Positions 16,892 to 25,567 of a stretch of 46,234 bases of DNA are shown piece after piece. The stretch is from Bacteroidales bacterium. GTDB lineage: Bacteria; Bacteroidota; Bacteroidia; Bacteroidales; UBA12077. Every line of letters begins with the position of its first letter. Position 1 is the first letter of the stretch. Made by a program: the position numbers and the translations under genes. The notes beneath the pieces are model-generated. The model ran no database searches. It saw nothing but the letters and a program-made list of their open reading frames with translations, and was not told the DNA's origin. The DNA lies in the NCBI GenBank assembly GCA_003446015.1, contig DMBU01000074.1, positions 1 to 46,234 of the forward strand, given 5' to 3'.

Positions 16892-19609
16892 ATGTCAAAC
16901 GTAAAAAGAGTTTACACTTTTGGAGATCGAAAAGCAGAAGGTAATGCTTCAATGAAAAACCTACTTGGTGGAAAAGGTGCCAACCTTGCCGAAATGAACC
17001 TAATTGGAGTTCCTGTTCCTGCCGGATTTACTATTACTACTGAAGTATGTACAGAATATAACCAAATTGGTAAAGATGCTGTTGTTGAATTGATGAAAGC
17101 TGAAGTTGAAGCTGGTATTGCAGCAACAGAAAAAGCGATGAATGCTAAATTTGGTTCAAAAGGTGAAGCTTTTCCATTATTAGTTTCGGTTCGTTCAGGA
17201 GCCCGAGCTTCAATGCCTGGTATGATGAATACTGTTTTAAACTTAGGTATGAATGATGAAACTGTAAAATTAGTTGCAGAGAAATCAGGAAGCGAAAAGT
17301 TTGCTTATGATTCATATCGTCGTTTTATACATATGTATGGCGATGTTGTTATGGGTGTTGAAGCAGAAGAAGGTGAACACGATCCATTCGAAGTTGTGCT
17401 TGATGGTATCAGAGAAGCTAAAGGTTATAATTCAGACGCTGAATTAACCGCCGAAGATTTAAAAGTTGTTGTAGAAAAATATAAAGCTGTTGTTAAAGCA
17501 AAAGCGGGTGTTGATTTCCCAACAAATCCATGGGATCAGTTGTGGGGAGCAATTTGTGCTGTTTTCGATTCATGGAATACCGAAAGAGCTATTCTTTACA
17601 GAAGAATGGAACAAATTCCTGATGAGTGGGGAACTGCAGTAAACGTTCAGGCAATGGTTTATGGTAATATGGGCGAAACATCTGCAACAGGTGTTGCTTT
17701 CTCTCGTGACGCTGCTACTGGTGAAAATATTTTCAATGGAGAATATTTAATTAATGCACAAGGCGAAGATGTTGTTGCCGGGATTAGAACTCCGCAGGAA
17801 ATTACTCTTGAAGGATCAAAACGTTGGGCTGAACGTAATGGTACACCAGAAGATGTCCGTAAAGTAAAATTCCCTTCATTAGAAGAGTCAATGCCTGCGA
17901 TCTATAAAGAATTATTTGACACTCAACAAAAATTAGAAAAACATTATCATGATATGCAGGATATGGAGTTCACCATTCAGGATGGTAAACTTTGGATGTT
18001 GCAAACCCGTAATGGAAAACGTACAGGAGCAGCTATGGTAAAAATGGCTGTTGACATGTTGGCTGAAGGTTTAATTGATGAAAAAACAGCTGTTTTACGT
18101 CAGGATCCAAACAAATTAGATGAATTATTGCACCCTGTATTTGATACTGCAGCGATTGCAAAAGCTAAAGTTCTTTCAAAAGGACTACCTGCATCTCCAG
18201 GTGCTGCTACAGGTAAAATTGTATTTACTGCACACGATGCTGAAGTTGAAGCTGCTGCAGGCGAAAAAGTAATCCTTGTTCGTCGTGAAACTTCTCCTGA
18301 AGATTTAAAAGGAATGTATGCTGCTGAAGGTATTTTAACCGAACGCGGAGGGATGACATCACATGCTGCTGTTGTTGCTCGTGGAATGGGTAAATGCTGC
18401 GTTTCTTCTGCAGCAGGAATTTCTGTTTCACATACTTCATTAAAAGTAAATGGCGTTGAATACAAAAAAGGTGATTTTATTTCGCTAAACGGTTCTACAG
18501 GTGAAGTTTACGAAGGTAAAGTTGCAACTATCACTCCAACTTTAGATGGAGATTTTGGCAAAATGATGGATCTTGCTGAGAAAAATACTAAAATGTATGT
18601 TAGAACAAATGCCGATACTCCTGCCGATGCTAAAACAGCACGTGAATTCGGAGCAAAAGGTATTGGTCTTTGTCGTACAGAACATATGTTTTTTGAAGGA
18701 GATCGTATATGGGCTATTCGCGAAATGATTCTTGCTGAAAATGTTGAAGGTCGTAAAAAAGCCTTAGCTAAATTATTACCTATCCAACGCGAAGATTTTT
18801 CAGGTATCTTAGAAGCTATGGATGGATTTGGAGTTACAATCCGATTATTAGATCCACCTTTACATGAATTTACACCAAACGACGATGAATCTCAAAAAGA
18901 AATGGCTGAGAAATTAGGTGTTGATGTTAAGGTTGTAAAAGAGAAAGTTGAATCTTTACATGAGTTTAACCCCATGTTAGGTCACAGAGGTTGTCGTTTA
19001 GGAAATACATATCCTGAAATTACTGAAATGCAAGCTCGTGCTATTATCGAAGCTGCCTGTGACTTAAAAGCTAAAGGATTAAATCCTAAGCCCGAGATTA
19101 TGGTTCCGCTTATTGGTACCGTTCAGGAATACAGAATGCAAGAAGATATAATTCGTACAACTGCTGAAAAAGTAATTGCAGAAAAAGGCACAAAAGTAGA
19201 TTATTTGGTAGGTACCATGATTGAAATTCCTCGTGCTGCATTAACAGCTAATGAAATTGCAGAATACGCAGAATTTTTCTCATTCGGAACAAATGATTTA
19301 ACACAAATGACTTTCGGATACTCGCGTGATGATGCTGGTAAATTCTTACCAATTTACATCAATAAAGGAATCTTGAAAAATGATCCTTTCCAACAATTAG
19401 ATCAAACAGGTGTTGGTCAGTTGGTTGAAATGGGAACACAAAAAGGACGATCAGTTAATCCTAATTTAAAAGTTGGTATTTGTGGTGAGCATGGTGGTGA
19501 GCCATCATCAGTTGAATTTTGCCACAGAACAGGAATGGATTATGTTTCATGTTCTCCGTTCAGAGTTCCAATTGCAAGATTAGCTGCTGCACAAGCTGCA
19601 TTAAGATAG
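16892..19609 (+). CDS. ppdK: Pyruvate, phosphate dikinase
   Basis: Interconverts pyruvate, ATP and Pi with PEP, AMP and PPi in the cytoplasm. This allows PPi-linked glycolysis or gluconeogenesis. The 905-aa protein shows the usual three parts. The first is an N-terminal nucleotide-binding (ATP-grasp) region to about 345, with LLGGKGANLAEM and VRSGARASMPGMMNT. Next is the swivelling phosphohistidine domain, with GGMTSHAAVVARGMG (catalytic H491). Last is the C-terminal PEP/pyruvate barrel, with GIGLCRTEHMFF, LGHRGCRLG and GICGEHGGEPSS (catalytic C864). Codon use is more GCT/GGT-rich than its neighbours, as expected of a highly expressed gene. It stands alone between its promoter and a terminator, followed by pckA. 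Confidence 0.98.
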   Translation: MSNVKRVYTFGDRKAEGNASMKNLLGGKGANLAEMNLIGVPVPAGFTITTEVCTEYNQIGKDAVVELMKAEVEAGIAATEKAMNAKFGSKGEAFPLLVSVRSGARASMPGMMNTVLNLGMNDETVKLVAEKSGSEKFAYDSYRRFIHMYGDVVMGVEAEEGEHDPFEVVLDGIREAKGYNSDAELTAEDLKVVVEKYKAVVKAKAGVDFPTNPWDQLWGAICAVFDSWNTERAILYRRMEQIPDEWGTAVNVQAMVYGNMGETSATGVAFSRDAATGENIFNGEYLINAQGEDVVAGIRTPQEITLEGSKRWAERNGTPEDVRKVKFPSLEESMPAIYKELFDTQQKLEKHYHDMQDMEFTIQDGKLWMLQTRNGKRTGAAMVKMAVDMLAEGLIDEKTAVLRQDPNKLDELLHPVFDTAAIAKAKVLSKGLPASPGAATGKIVFTAHDAEVEAAAGEKVILVRRETSPEDLKGMYAAEGILTERGGMTSHAAVVARGMGKCCVSSAAGISVSHTSLKVNGVEYKKGDFISLNGSTGEVYEGKVATITPTLDGDFGKMMDLAEKNTKMYVRTNADTPADAKTAREFGAKGIGLCRTEHMFFEGDRIWAIREMILAENVEGRKKALAKLLPIQREDFSGILEAMDGFGVTIRLLDPPLHEFTPNDDESQKEMAEKLGVDVKVVKEKVESLHEFNPMLGHRGCRLGNTYPEITEMQARAIIEAACDLKAKGLNPKPEIMVPLIGTVQEYRMQEDIIRTTAEKVIAEKGTKVDYLVGTMIEIPRAALTANEIAEYAEFFSFGTNDLTQMTFGYSRDDAGKFLPIYINKGILKNDPFQQLDQTGVGQLVEMGTQKGRSVNPNLKVGICGEHGGEPSSVEFCHRTGMDYVSCSPFRVPIARLAAAQAALR

Positions 19610-19626
19610 TCAATTATAAATATTTT

Positions 19627-19659
19627 AAAAGGTCATCAGTTTTGATGGCCTTTTTTTTT
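19627..19659 (+). terminator. Rho-independent terminator of ppdK
   Basis: AAAGGTCATC / GATGGCCTTT stem (one G-T pair) with a 6-base loop, then nine further T; 17 bases after the ppdK stop. Confidence 0.9.
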
Positions 19660-19712
19660 GTTTTAAGGGTATGTTTTAAATTATGTGTATAGTTTAAATA
19701 TGATAATTTTTA

Positions 19713-19720
19713 TAACTTTG
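19713..19720 (+). promoter_or_regulatory. Putative -7 element (TAACTTTG) for pckA
   Basis: Exact TAnnTTTG match 29 bases before the pckA ATG and after the ppdK terminator, so pckA is transcribed separately. Confidence 0.55.
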
Positions 19721-19749
19721 GCCTTTATTTTAAAACATCAACCTTTATT

Positions 19750-21414
19750 ATGGATACAACAATACTGGAATCCTCTTTTAATCAATCAATAATAGATATT
19801 ATTGAAGGGCACAAAAGTGTACTTGTTAATTTGGAGCGAAGAGATTTAATTAAACATGTTCTGGATAATAGAGAGGCAATAGCTTCAAAGAATGGTGCTC
19901 TGGCAACATGGACAGGTCCAGAATCAACTGGTCGCCAACCTAAAGATACTTATATTGTTAGAAGAACAACCAGTGAGAAAAATATCGACTGGTCATCTCC
20001 AAATAATATTCCAATTAAAGAAGATATTTTTGATATGATATTTTCTGATGCCTTAGATTATCTATTTAAAAAAGACAATATTTATATCACAGACCGGGTG
20101 ATTGGTGCAGATTCAAAATATGCATTACCAGTAAGAACCATAACCAGTCAGGCATTAACTTCTCTATTTACTGATAACATGTTTCGACCTGTTCCTAAAG
20201 ATATTAAAAAGAGTGTGTTTTTTGAACGTGGTTTTCAATTACTTACAGTTCCATTCGATAAGCTGAATAGTATTAAATATAAAAGCCTATTGAGGATTTT
20301 ACCAAATGGTGACACTTCTGATATCGCTGTTGTTATGGATTTTGACAGAAGACTAGGTGTTATCGTAGGATCAGCATATTTGGGAAGTGTTAAAAAGCTG
20401 ATGTTTACGGTAATGAATTATTATTTGCCATTTGGAGGTGTTCTTCCACTTCATTGTTCTGCAAATGAAGATAAAAACGGGAACTCTGCTTTATTATTGG
20501 GTTTATCAGGAACTGGAAAGACTACCCTGTCTGCCGATCCTGACAGATCACTTTTAGGAGATGATGAACATGGATGGAGTGCCGATGGTATTGCAAATTT
20601 CGAAAATGGTTGTTATGCAAAAATGATTGATATAAATGCTGATAAAGAACCAGAAATTTACGATGCGATAATGCATAAAGACGATCCTCTGAATCATGGA
20701 GCAATAATCGAAAATGCAATGGTTTATCCCAGTGGAGAATTTGATTTTAGCGATAGTCGAATTACAGAAAACTCAAGAGCATCTTATCCATTAAGTTTTC
20801 TAAAGAACATTAAGGAAACCTCAATTTCAGGTCACCCTACAACAATATTATTTTTAACTGCCGATGCATACGGAGTATTACCTCCAATTTCCAAATTAGA
20901 TCCTGATCAGGCAAGACTATGGTTTTTAATGGGTTATACGAGTAAACTTGCTGGCACAGAAACTGGAATTACTAAACCTGAAGCCACTTTTTCACGTTTT
21001 TTCGGTCAGCCATTCATGCCATTAAACCCTGAATTTTACGCTACAATGCTTGGGGATAAAATGCAACAATTCAATACTAAAGTATATTTAGTAAATACAG
21101 GATGGTTTGGTGGTATTTTCGGTGTAGGTAAACGAATTGATCTAAAATTGACACGTGCAATGGTGAATGCTGCATTAAACGGTGATCTGGAAAATGTAGA
21201 ATATACATATGATGAGTTATTTCATTTGAATATTCCTAAAACCTGTCCTGGAATACCAAATAAAATATTAAATCCGGTAAACATGTGGATTGATAAAGAA
21301 GAATATCTATTAACTGCAACCCGATTAGCTAATAAATTCAGTGATGCTTTTGATAAAGCATATGGAGATAAAAAGATAAATGATAACGTAAGAAGCCAGT
21401 GCCCTGGAAAATAA
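19750..21414 (+). CDS. pckA: Phosphoenolpyruvate carboxykinase (ATP)
   Basis: Converts oxaloacetate and ATP to PEP, CO2 and ADP; in fermentative Bacteroidota it often runs towards oxaloacetate for succinate formation. The 554-aa protein has STGRQPKDTYIVRR for substrate binding, then HCSANEDKNGNSALLLGLSG leading into the kinase-1a P-loop GLSGTGKTTLSAD. Kinase-2 LLGDDEHGWS follows with metal-binding Asp residues, and GSRxY-type residues occur as ENSRASYPL. Nucleotides are ATP-type, not GTP-type, judging by these motifs. It is slightly longer than the usual 530-540 aa. With ppdK just upstream it forms the PEP node. Confidence 0.97.
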   Translation: MDTTILESSFNQSIIDIIEGHKSVLVNLERRDLIKHVLDNREAIASKNGALATWTGPESTGRQPKDTYIVRRTTSEKNIDWSSPNNIPIKEDIFDMIFSDALDYLFKKDNIYITDRVIGADSKYALPVRTITSQALTSLFTDNMFRPVPKDIKKSVFFERGFQLLTVPFDKLNSIKYKSLLRILPNGDTSDIAVVMDFDRRLGVIVGSAYLGSVKKLMFTVMNYYLPFGGVLPLHCSANEDKNGNSALLLGLSGTGKTTLSADPDRSLLGDDEHGWSADGIANFENGCYAKMIDINADKEPEIYDAIMHKDDPLNHGAIIENAMVYPSGEFDFSDSRITENSRASYPLSFLKNIKETSISGHPTTILFLTADAYGVLPPISKLDPDQARLWFLMGYTSKLAGTETGITKPEATFSRFFGQPFMPLNPEFYATMLGDKMQQFNTKVYLVNTGWFGGIFGVGKRIDLKLTRAMVNAALNGDLENVEYTYDELFHLNIPKTCPGIPNKILNPVNMWIDKEEYLLTATRLANKFSDAFDKAYGDKKINDNVRSQCPGK

Positions 21415-21447
21415 AATGATCTAAACTTTATATATTTTTTAGTTGAT

Positions 21448-21480
21448 AACCTTCTCTATTTTAAAAAGTAGAGAAGGTTT
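21448..21480 (+). terminator. Terminator-like hairpin after pckA
   Basis: Perfect 11-bp stem AACCTTCTCTA / TAGAGAAGGTT with a 10-base loop, 33 bases after the pckA stop. The following sequence has only a poor T run, so termination may be weak. Confidence 0.6.
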
Positions 21481-21570
21481 GTGCTTTATGTTTAACTAGA
21501 ATGCAAAACCAGAAACTTTGATGCTACATAAATTATTTGTTATTTTGCGTGTCTTTAAAAATTTAGATAT

Positions 21571-22236
21571 ATGCATATTGTAGTAAATATCATTATTACA
21601 ATCGTAGCGTACTTGTTAGGGTCTATTCCCACTTCTGTTTGGATAAGCCGTTCTTTTTATCACATTGATATCAGGGACTATGGAAGTGGAAACGCAGGAG
21701 CTACAAATACTTTCAGGGTTTTAGGGGTTAAAGCAGGGATGATTGTTTTTGTAGTTGATATTCTAAAAGGATTTTTAGCTGTAAATTTAATTCACTTTAC
21801 AAAATACTATATCCCACATAGTGGTGATTACATTAACATTCAACTCCTTTTAGGAATTGCCGCAATGATTGGTCATATTTTTCCTGTATATGTTGGTTTC
21901 AAAGGAGGAAAAGGAGTTGCTACTCTTTTTGGGGTTATTTGTGCTATTAGCTTCTACCCTACTTTAATCATGGCTGGTGTATTTTTTACAACTTTAATTC
22001 TTACTCGCTATGTTTCATTGAGCTCAATGATTTCGGGTTTATCATTTCCTGTGTTAATTATTGTTATATTTAAAGAAACTACTCCAACTTTGGTCATCTT
22101 TTCATTAATAATGGCAGTTTTAATGCTATTTACTCATCAAAAGAATATTGAACGATTACTTGCTAAAGAAGAAAAAAAGGCCAACCTACCAAAGCTTAAG
22201 AAGAAAAAAAGGAAACCAAAAGAAGAAAATGCCTAA
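21571..22236 (+). CDS. plsY: Glycerol-3-phosphate acyltransferase PlsY
   Basis: Transfers an acyl group from acyl-phosphate to glycerol 3-phosphate, the first step of phospholipid synthesis, at the inner membrane. The 221-aa protein has about five helices and the three family motifs: GSIPTSVWISR, the glycine-rich GSGNAGATNTFRVLG, and GFKGGKGVAT. The last 25 residues form a strongly basic cytoplasmic tail, making it slightly longer than usual. Its stop codon overlaps the end of the convergent mscS-type gene by 4 bases. Confidence 0.95.
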   Translation: MHIVVNIIITIVAYLLGSIPTSVWISRSFYHIDIRDYGSGNAGATNTFRVLGVKAGMIVFVVDILKGFLAVNLIHFTKYYIPHSGDYINIQLLLGIAAMIGHIFPVYVGFKGGKGVATLFGVICAISFYPTLIMAGVFFTTLILTRYVSLSSMISGLSFPVLIIVIFKETTPTLVIFSLIMAVLMLFTHQKNIERLLAKEEKKANLPKLKKKKRKPKEENA

Positions 22237-23075
22237 ACTTTCTCTTGTGAAATAATATGAATATCCCTTTGTGGAAAAGGAATTTGAATATTGTTTTTTC
22301 GAAATTGTTTATCAATCTCAAAACGAATATCGCTTTTAATATTTTCAACTTCGAAAGATCTATCTGTCCAGAAATAGATTTGGAAATTAAGTGATGAGTC
22401 ACCAAAATCATTGAACCTGACAAAAGGTTTAGGGGTTTTTGAGATATCTTTATGTATCCCTACACACTCCATCAATATCACCTTAACCAACTCAACATTT
22501 GATCCGTATGCCACACCAACCTGCACATAAAAGCGAGTACGTTTTTGAATATGACTCCAGTTAATTACAATTCCATCAATAAATTTAGAGTTTGGAACAA
22601 CCAACATAATATTATCTCTTGTTTCAATTTTTGTGGTTCTAAAATTAATTGCTTTAACTTTTCCAATCTCTCCATCTTCCAGTTCAACAACATCATTAAG
22701 TTTAAGATTGCCCTCAAATAGTAAAAATAATCCTGAAACAATATCTTTAAAAACTTGTTGCAAGCCTAAACCCAACCCAACCATTAAAGCCGCAGAACCC
22801 GCTAGTAGAAATGTAATTTTTATTCCAATGGTTTCAAGACTTAACACAATGGCAATTACCCATAAAATATATTTTAACAATTGATATATGGAATGACTCT
22901 GTCCAACTTCAATATTAGCATTTGTATATATTTTACGTTTAAATACTTTATGTATAATACCTATTAAAATCCTGGCGATAATCAATATTAATATTGTAGC
23001 AACAAGATTATAAACAGTAATATTAAAATTTTCGGTGTTTATTAATGAATATTCAAGAATTTCTTTAAACTTCAT
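22233..23075 (-). CDS. Small-conductance mechanosensitive channel (MscS family)
   Basis: A 280-aa channel that opens under membrane tension to release solutes on osmotic downshock. It has about three N-terminal helices, the third a Gly/Ala/Leu pore helix (LLAGSAALMVGLGLGLQQVF) leading into the FKDIVSGLFLLFEGNLKLND segment. The cytoplasmic beta domain (VVELEDGEIGKVKAINFRTTKIET) and C-terminal alpha-beta domain follow. The gene starts 16 bases after the stop of cdaA, so the two are very probably co-transcribed. This suggests an osmotic-homeostasis unit. Confidence 0.94.
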   Translation of the reverse strand: MKFKEILEYSLINTENFNITVYNLVATILILIIARILIGIIHKVFKRKIYTNANIEVGQSHSIYQLLKYILWVIAIVLSLETIGIKITFLLAGSAALMVGLGLGLQQVFKDIVSGLFLLFEGNLKLNDVVELEDGEIGKVKAINFRTTKIETRDNIMLVVPNSKFIDGIVINWSHIQKRTRFYVQVGVAYGSNVELVKVILMECVGIHKDISKTPKPFVRFNDFGDSSLNFQIYFWTDRSFEVENIKSDIRFEIDKQFRKNNIQIPFPQRDIHIISQEKV

Positions 23076-23091
23076 TTTTCTGAAATATTAT

Positions 23092-23877
23092 TTAATCATT
23101 AGAGAATTCTTTCTCAAGAATTTGCCTTAATCGATTTGGTCCAATATTAGTCTCAATACTATCATGTTTTGCAAAAGAAATTGCACCTGTTTCCTCAGAA
23201 ACTACAACAACTACAGCGTCTGTTTTTTCAGTAATTCCAAGTGCTGCTCTATGACGCATACCAAAATGTGCAGGTAAATTAATCCGCTCTGTTGTTGGGA
23301 GAATGCAGCGTGCTGCAGAAATTCTATCTTTTTTTATGATAACAGCTCCGTCGTGTAATGGACTGTTCTTAAAAAAAATACTTTCCAGTAACCTGCTTGA
23401 AGTATCAGCGTTTATAATATCTCCGGTTCGAATAAAACTGAGCAAATCTGAACTTTTTGAAATGGCAATTAATGCGCCTGTTTTAAATGAAGACATATTA
23501 GAACATGCACTTACAATTGAATCAATGTCAACTTCAGATGTTTCCTTTTCCCCGAAAGAAAATAATTTATCGAAAGAAAATTTTCGATTCGAAAGATATC
23601 GTGTGCTAATGATTAATAAAAATCTCCTGATCTCCTGCTGAAATACAATAATCAATGCAATAACACCAACACCAATTACCTGGCCCAAAATACTGCTTAA
23701 TAAGTCCATATTAAGGGCTTTTACAATAAGCCAAAGCAAGTAAAGTAAGAAAATTGCTATAAAAATATTTATTGCAGTTGTACCCCGAATTAAATTATAA
23801 ATTTGATAAAGTAAAAAAGCTACCAGGAAAATGTCAAGGATATCAAGGAATCGTATGGTAATGAAAACCGTTAACAT
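23092..23877 (-). CDS. cdaA: Diadenylate cyclase CdaA (c-di-AMP synthase)
   Basis: Makes cyclic di-AMP from two ATP; the nucleotide governs potassium and osmolyte balance and cell-wall integrity. The 261-aa membrane protein has three N-terminal helices (about 5-85) and a DAC domain. Both catalytic signatures are present: DGA at 176-178 in SPLHDGAVII and RHR at 208-210 in FGMRHRAALG. It lies between folP upstream and the mscS-type gene downstream. In Firmicutes cdaA is usually linked to cdaR and glmM instead, and no CdaR-like gene is seen here. Its own -7 element lies 33 bases upstream. Confidence 0.95.
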   Translation of the reverse strand: MLTVFITIRFLDILDIFLVAFLLYQIYNLIRGTTAINIFIAIFLLYLLWLIVKALNMDLLSSILGQVIGVGVIALIIVFQQEIRRFLLIISTRYLSNRKFSFDKLFSFGEKETSEVDIDSIVSACSNMSSFKTGALIAISKSSDLLSFIRTGDIINADTSSRLLESIFFKNSPLHDGAVIIKKDRISAARCILPTTERINLPAHFGMRHRAALGITEKTDAVVVVVSEETGAISFAKHDSIETNIGPNRLRQILEKEFSND

Positions 23878-23909
23878 AAAGTTTTGAAGAAGTTAGTTGC
23901 TATATTTAA

Positions 23910-23917
23910 CAAATGTA
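23910..23917 (-). promoter_or_regulatory. Putative -7 element (TACATTTG) for cdaA
   Basis: The + strand reads CAAATGTA, 33 bases upstream of the cdaA ATG, just beyond the folP stop. The 12-mer AACACAAATGTA-like context before folP is closely similar (both continue as AATAAAATT). Confidence 0.5.
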
Positions 23918-23929
23918 ATAAAATTAATC

Positions 23930-24814
23930 TCATTCATGCCAATTATCAAGCTTTGCATTTAAAAACTTAGTAGCAAGTTTTACTGTTTCTTTTGCCTCCT
24001 TAACATCGTGAACACGCAAGATATTAGCTCCCTGTATTAATGCCAGTGTATTTAAAACAGTCGTACCGTTCAGGGCTTCATTTGGAGAAATTTCCAAAAC
24101 CTTATTTATCATTGATTTTCTTGATACTCCCACTAAAACCGGTAGTTCAAAAATTTTAAAATCATCTAAATATTTTAGGATCTCGTAATTATGTTCAACG
24201 GTTTTTCCAAATCCAAATCCCGGATCAATAATTACATCGTTTACACCAAGTAATTTCAACCTATCAATTTTTTCAGAAAAATAGTTCATTAAAAAACTAA
24301 TCACATGATCATATGTTGGATTTTTCTGCATATTCTCAGGATTTCCCTGCATGTGCATAATAATATATGGAACCTGGAGCTGAGCAATTGTTTCAAACAT
24401 TTTTTCATCAAAATCGCCGGCAGAAATATCATTAATTATGGAAACATTAAAATCATTTACAACTTTTTTTGCAACTTCAGATCTGAAGGTATCAACTGAA
24501 ATAATAATATCAGCAAACTCTTTTCGAATAATCTCTAAAACAGGTAATAATCGATTTAATTCCTCATCAACAGATATATTTGCCGCACCCGGCCTTGAAG
24601 AATAAGACCCAATATCTAAAATATCACAGCCATCAGTAATCATCTTTTTAATTTGTAGCAGAATATCCTGTATATTAGTATATTTACCACCATCGTAAAA
24701 CGAATCGGGTGTAATATTAAGTATCCCCATGATTTTGGGCACTGTTAAATCAAGTAATTCTCCCCCACAATTGATGGTCTGCTTTCTTGAAAAAAACGTA
24801 TCTTTAGGCTGCAT
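23930..24814 (-). CDS. folP: Dihydropteroate synthase
   Basis: Joins p-aminobenzoate to dihydropterin pyrophosphate in folate synthesis; it is the sulfonamide target. The 294-aa TIM-barrel protein has IMGILNITPDSFYDGGKY, DIGSYSSRPGA (the DIGxxSTRPG motif with Tyr-Ser), DPGFGFGKT and GVSRKSM. The frame is open to 24883, but the ATG at 24812-24814 gives a normal N-terminus. A -7 element at 24840-24847 also lies inside the longer version. It is divergent from the thymidylate-kinase gene, with about 50 bp shared. Confidence 0.96.
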   Translation of the reverse strand: MQPKDTFFSRKQTINCGGELLDLTVPKIMGILNITPDSFYDGGKYTNIQDILLQIKKMITDGCDILDIGSYSSRPGAANISVDEELNRLLPVLEIIRKEFADIIISVDTFRSEVAKKVVNDFNVSIINDISAGDFDEKMFETIAQLQVPYIIMHMQGNPENMQKNPTYDHVISFLMNYFSEKIDRLKLLGVNDVIIDPGFGFGKTVEHNYEILKYLDDFKIFELPVLVGVSRKSMINKVLEISPNEALNGTTVLNTLALIQGANILRVHDVKEAKETVKLATKFLNAKLDNWHE

Positions 24815-24839
24815 TTTTTTGATGTTAATGAATTTAACA

Positions 24840-24847
24840 CAAATGTA
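24840..24847 (-). promoter_or_regulatory. Putative -7 element (TACATTTG) for folP
   Basis: The + strand reads CAAATGTA, 26 bases upstream of the chosen folP ATG. It fits TAnnTTTG and decides against the longer start. Confidence 0.55.
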
Positions 24848-24866
24848 ATAAAATTGAAGTTTAAAT

Positions 24867-25553
24867 ATGAAATTTATAGTCATTGAAGGATTAGATGGAT
24901 CCGGAAAATCAACTCAACTTAAAATGCTACGTAACTATCTTGAAAATAAAAAGATAGATTATGAATACTTGCATTTCCCTAGAATGGATTCGCCAATTTT
25001 TGGTGATTTAATTGCTCGATTTTTACGTGGAGAACTAGGTGATATTAATACTGTAAATCCATATTTAATTGCATTAATCTACGCAGGTGACAGAAATGAT
25101 GCAAAAGAAAAAATCAATAAATGGTTATCGGAAGATAAGCTTGTAATTGTTGATCGTTATGTGTATTCAAATATTGCATTTCAATGTGCAAAACTTCATA
25201 AACAAGAAGAGATCGTTCGACTTAGTGAATGGATTAAAGATCTGGAATACAATTATTTTAAGATACCACAACCTGCCTTGAATATTTTTTTAAATGTTCC
25301 TTTTGAGTTTACACGTAAAAACCTTGCAAAACAAAGGAATGGTGATGATAGAGATTATCTGAATGGCAAAGAAGACATTCACGAAAAAGACATCGAATTC
25401 CAGAATAAAGTAAGAAATGTATATCTAAATGCTGTTAAAAATGATGAACATCTGAAAATTATAAACTGTGCAAATGATGAGGGTGAAATGCCGGATGCAA
25501 ATGAGATTTTTTCAAAAATAATCGAATTACTTAAGTCTAATACTATTATCTAA
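24867..25553 (+). CDS. tmk: Thymidylate kinase (dTMP kinase)
   Basis: Phosphorylates dTMP to dTDP. The 228-aa P-loop kinase has FIVIEGLDGSGKSTQLKML (Walker A), the HFPRMDSP base-binding segment, the VDRYVYSNIAFQ DRY motif and a LID region around AKQRNGDDRDYLNGKEDIHE. The LID and spacing differ from the E. coli enzyme, so a broader dNMP kinase role is possible. It opens a rightward run: the DoxX-like gene follows after 14 bases. Confidence 0.88.
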   Translation: MKFIVIEGLDGSGKSTQLKMLRNYLENKKIDYEYLHFPRMDSPIFGDLIARFLRGELGDINTVNPYLIALIYAGDRNDAKEKINKWLSEDKLVIVDRYVYSNIAFQCAKLHKQEEIVRLSEWIKDLEYNYFKIPQPALNIFLNVPFEFTRKNLAKQRNGDDRDYLNGKEDIHEKDIEFQNKVRNVYLNAVKNDEHLKIINCANDEGEMPDANEIFSKIIELLKSNTII

Positions 25554-25567
25554 AATATAAGTAAGAA

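Noticed and set aside
18100..18465. Minus-strand open frames within ppdK
   Set aside because: Arise from the GCT/GCA-rich codon use of ppdK; low-complexity products with no motifs.
21448..21480. Riboswitch-like structure before plsY
   Set aside because: A single perfect hairpin just after pckA fits a terminator; no further conserved structure could be recognised.
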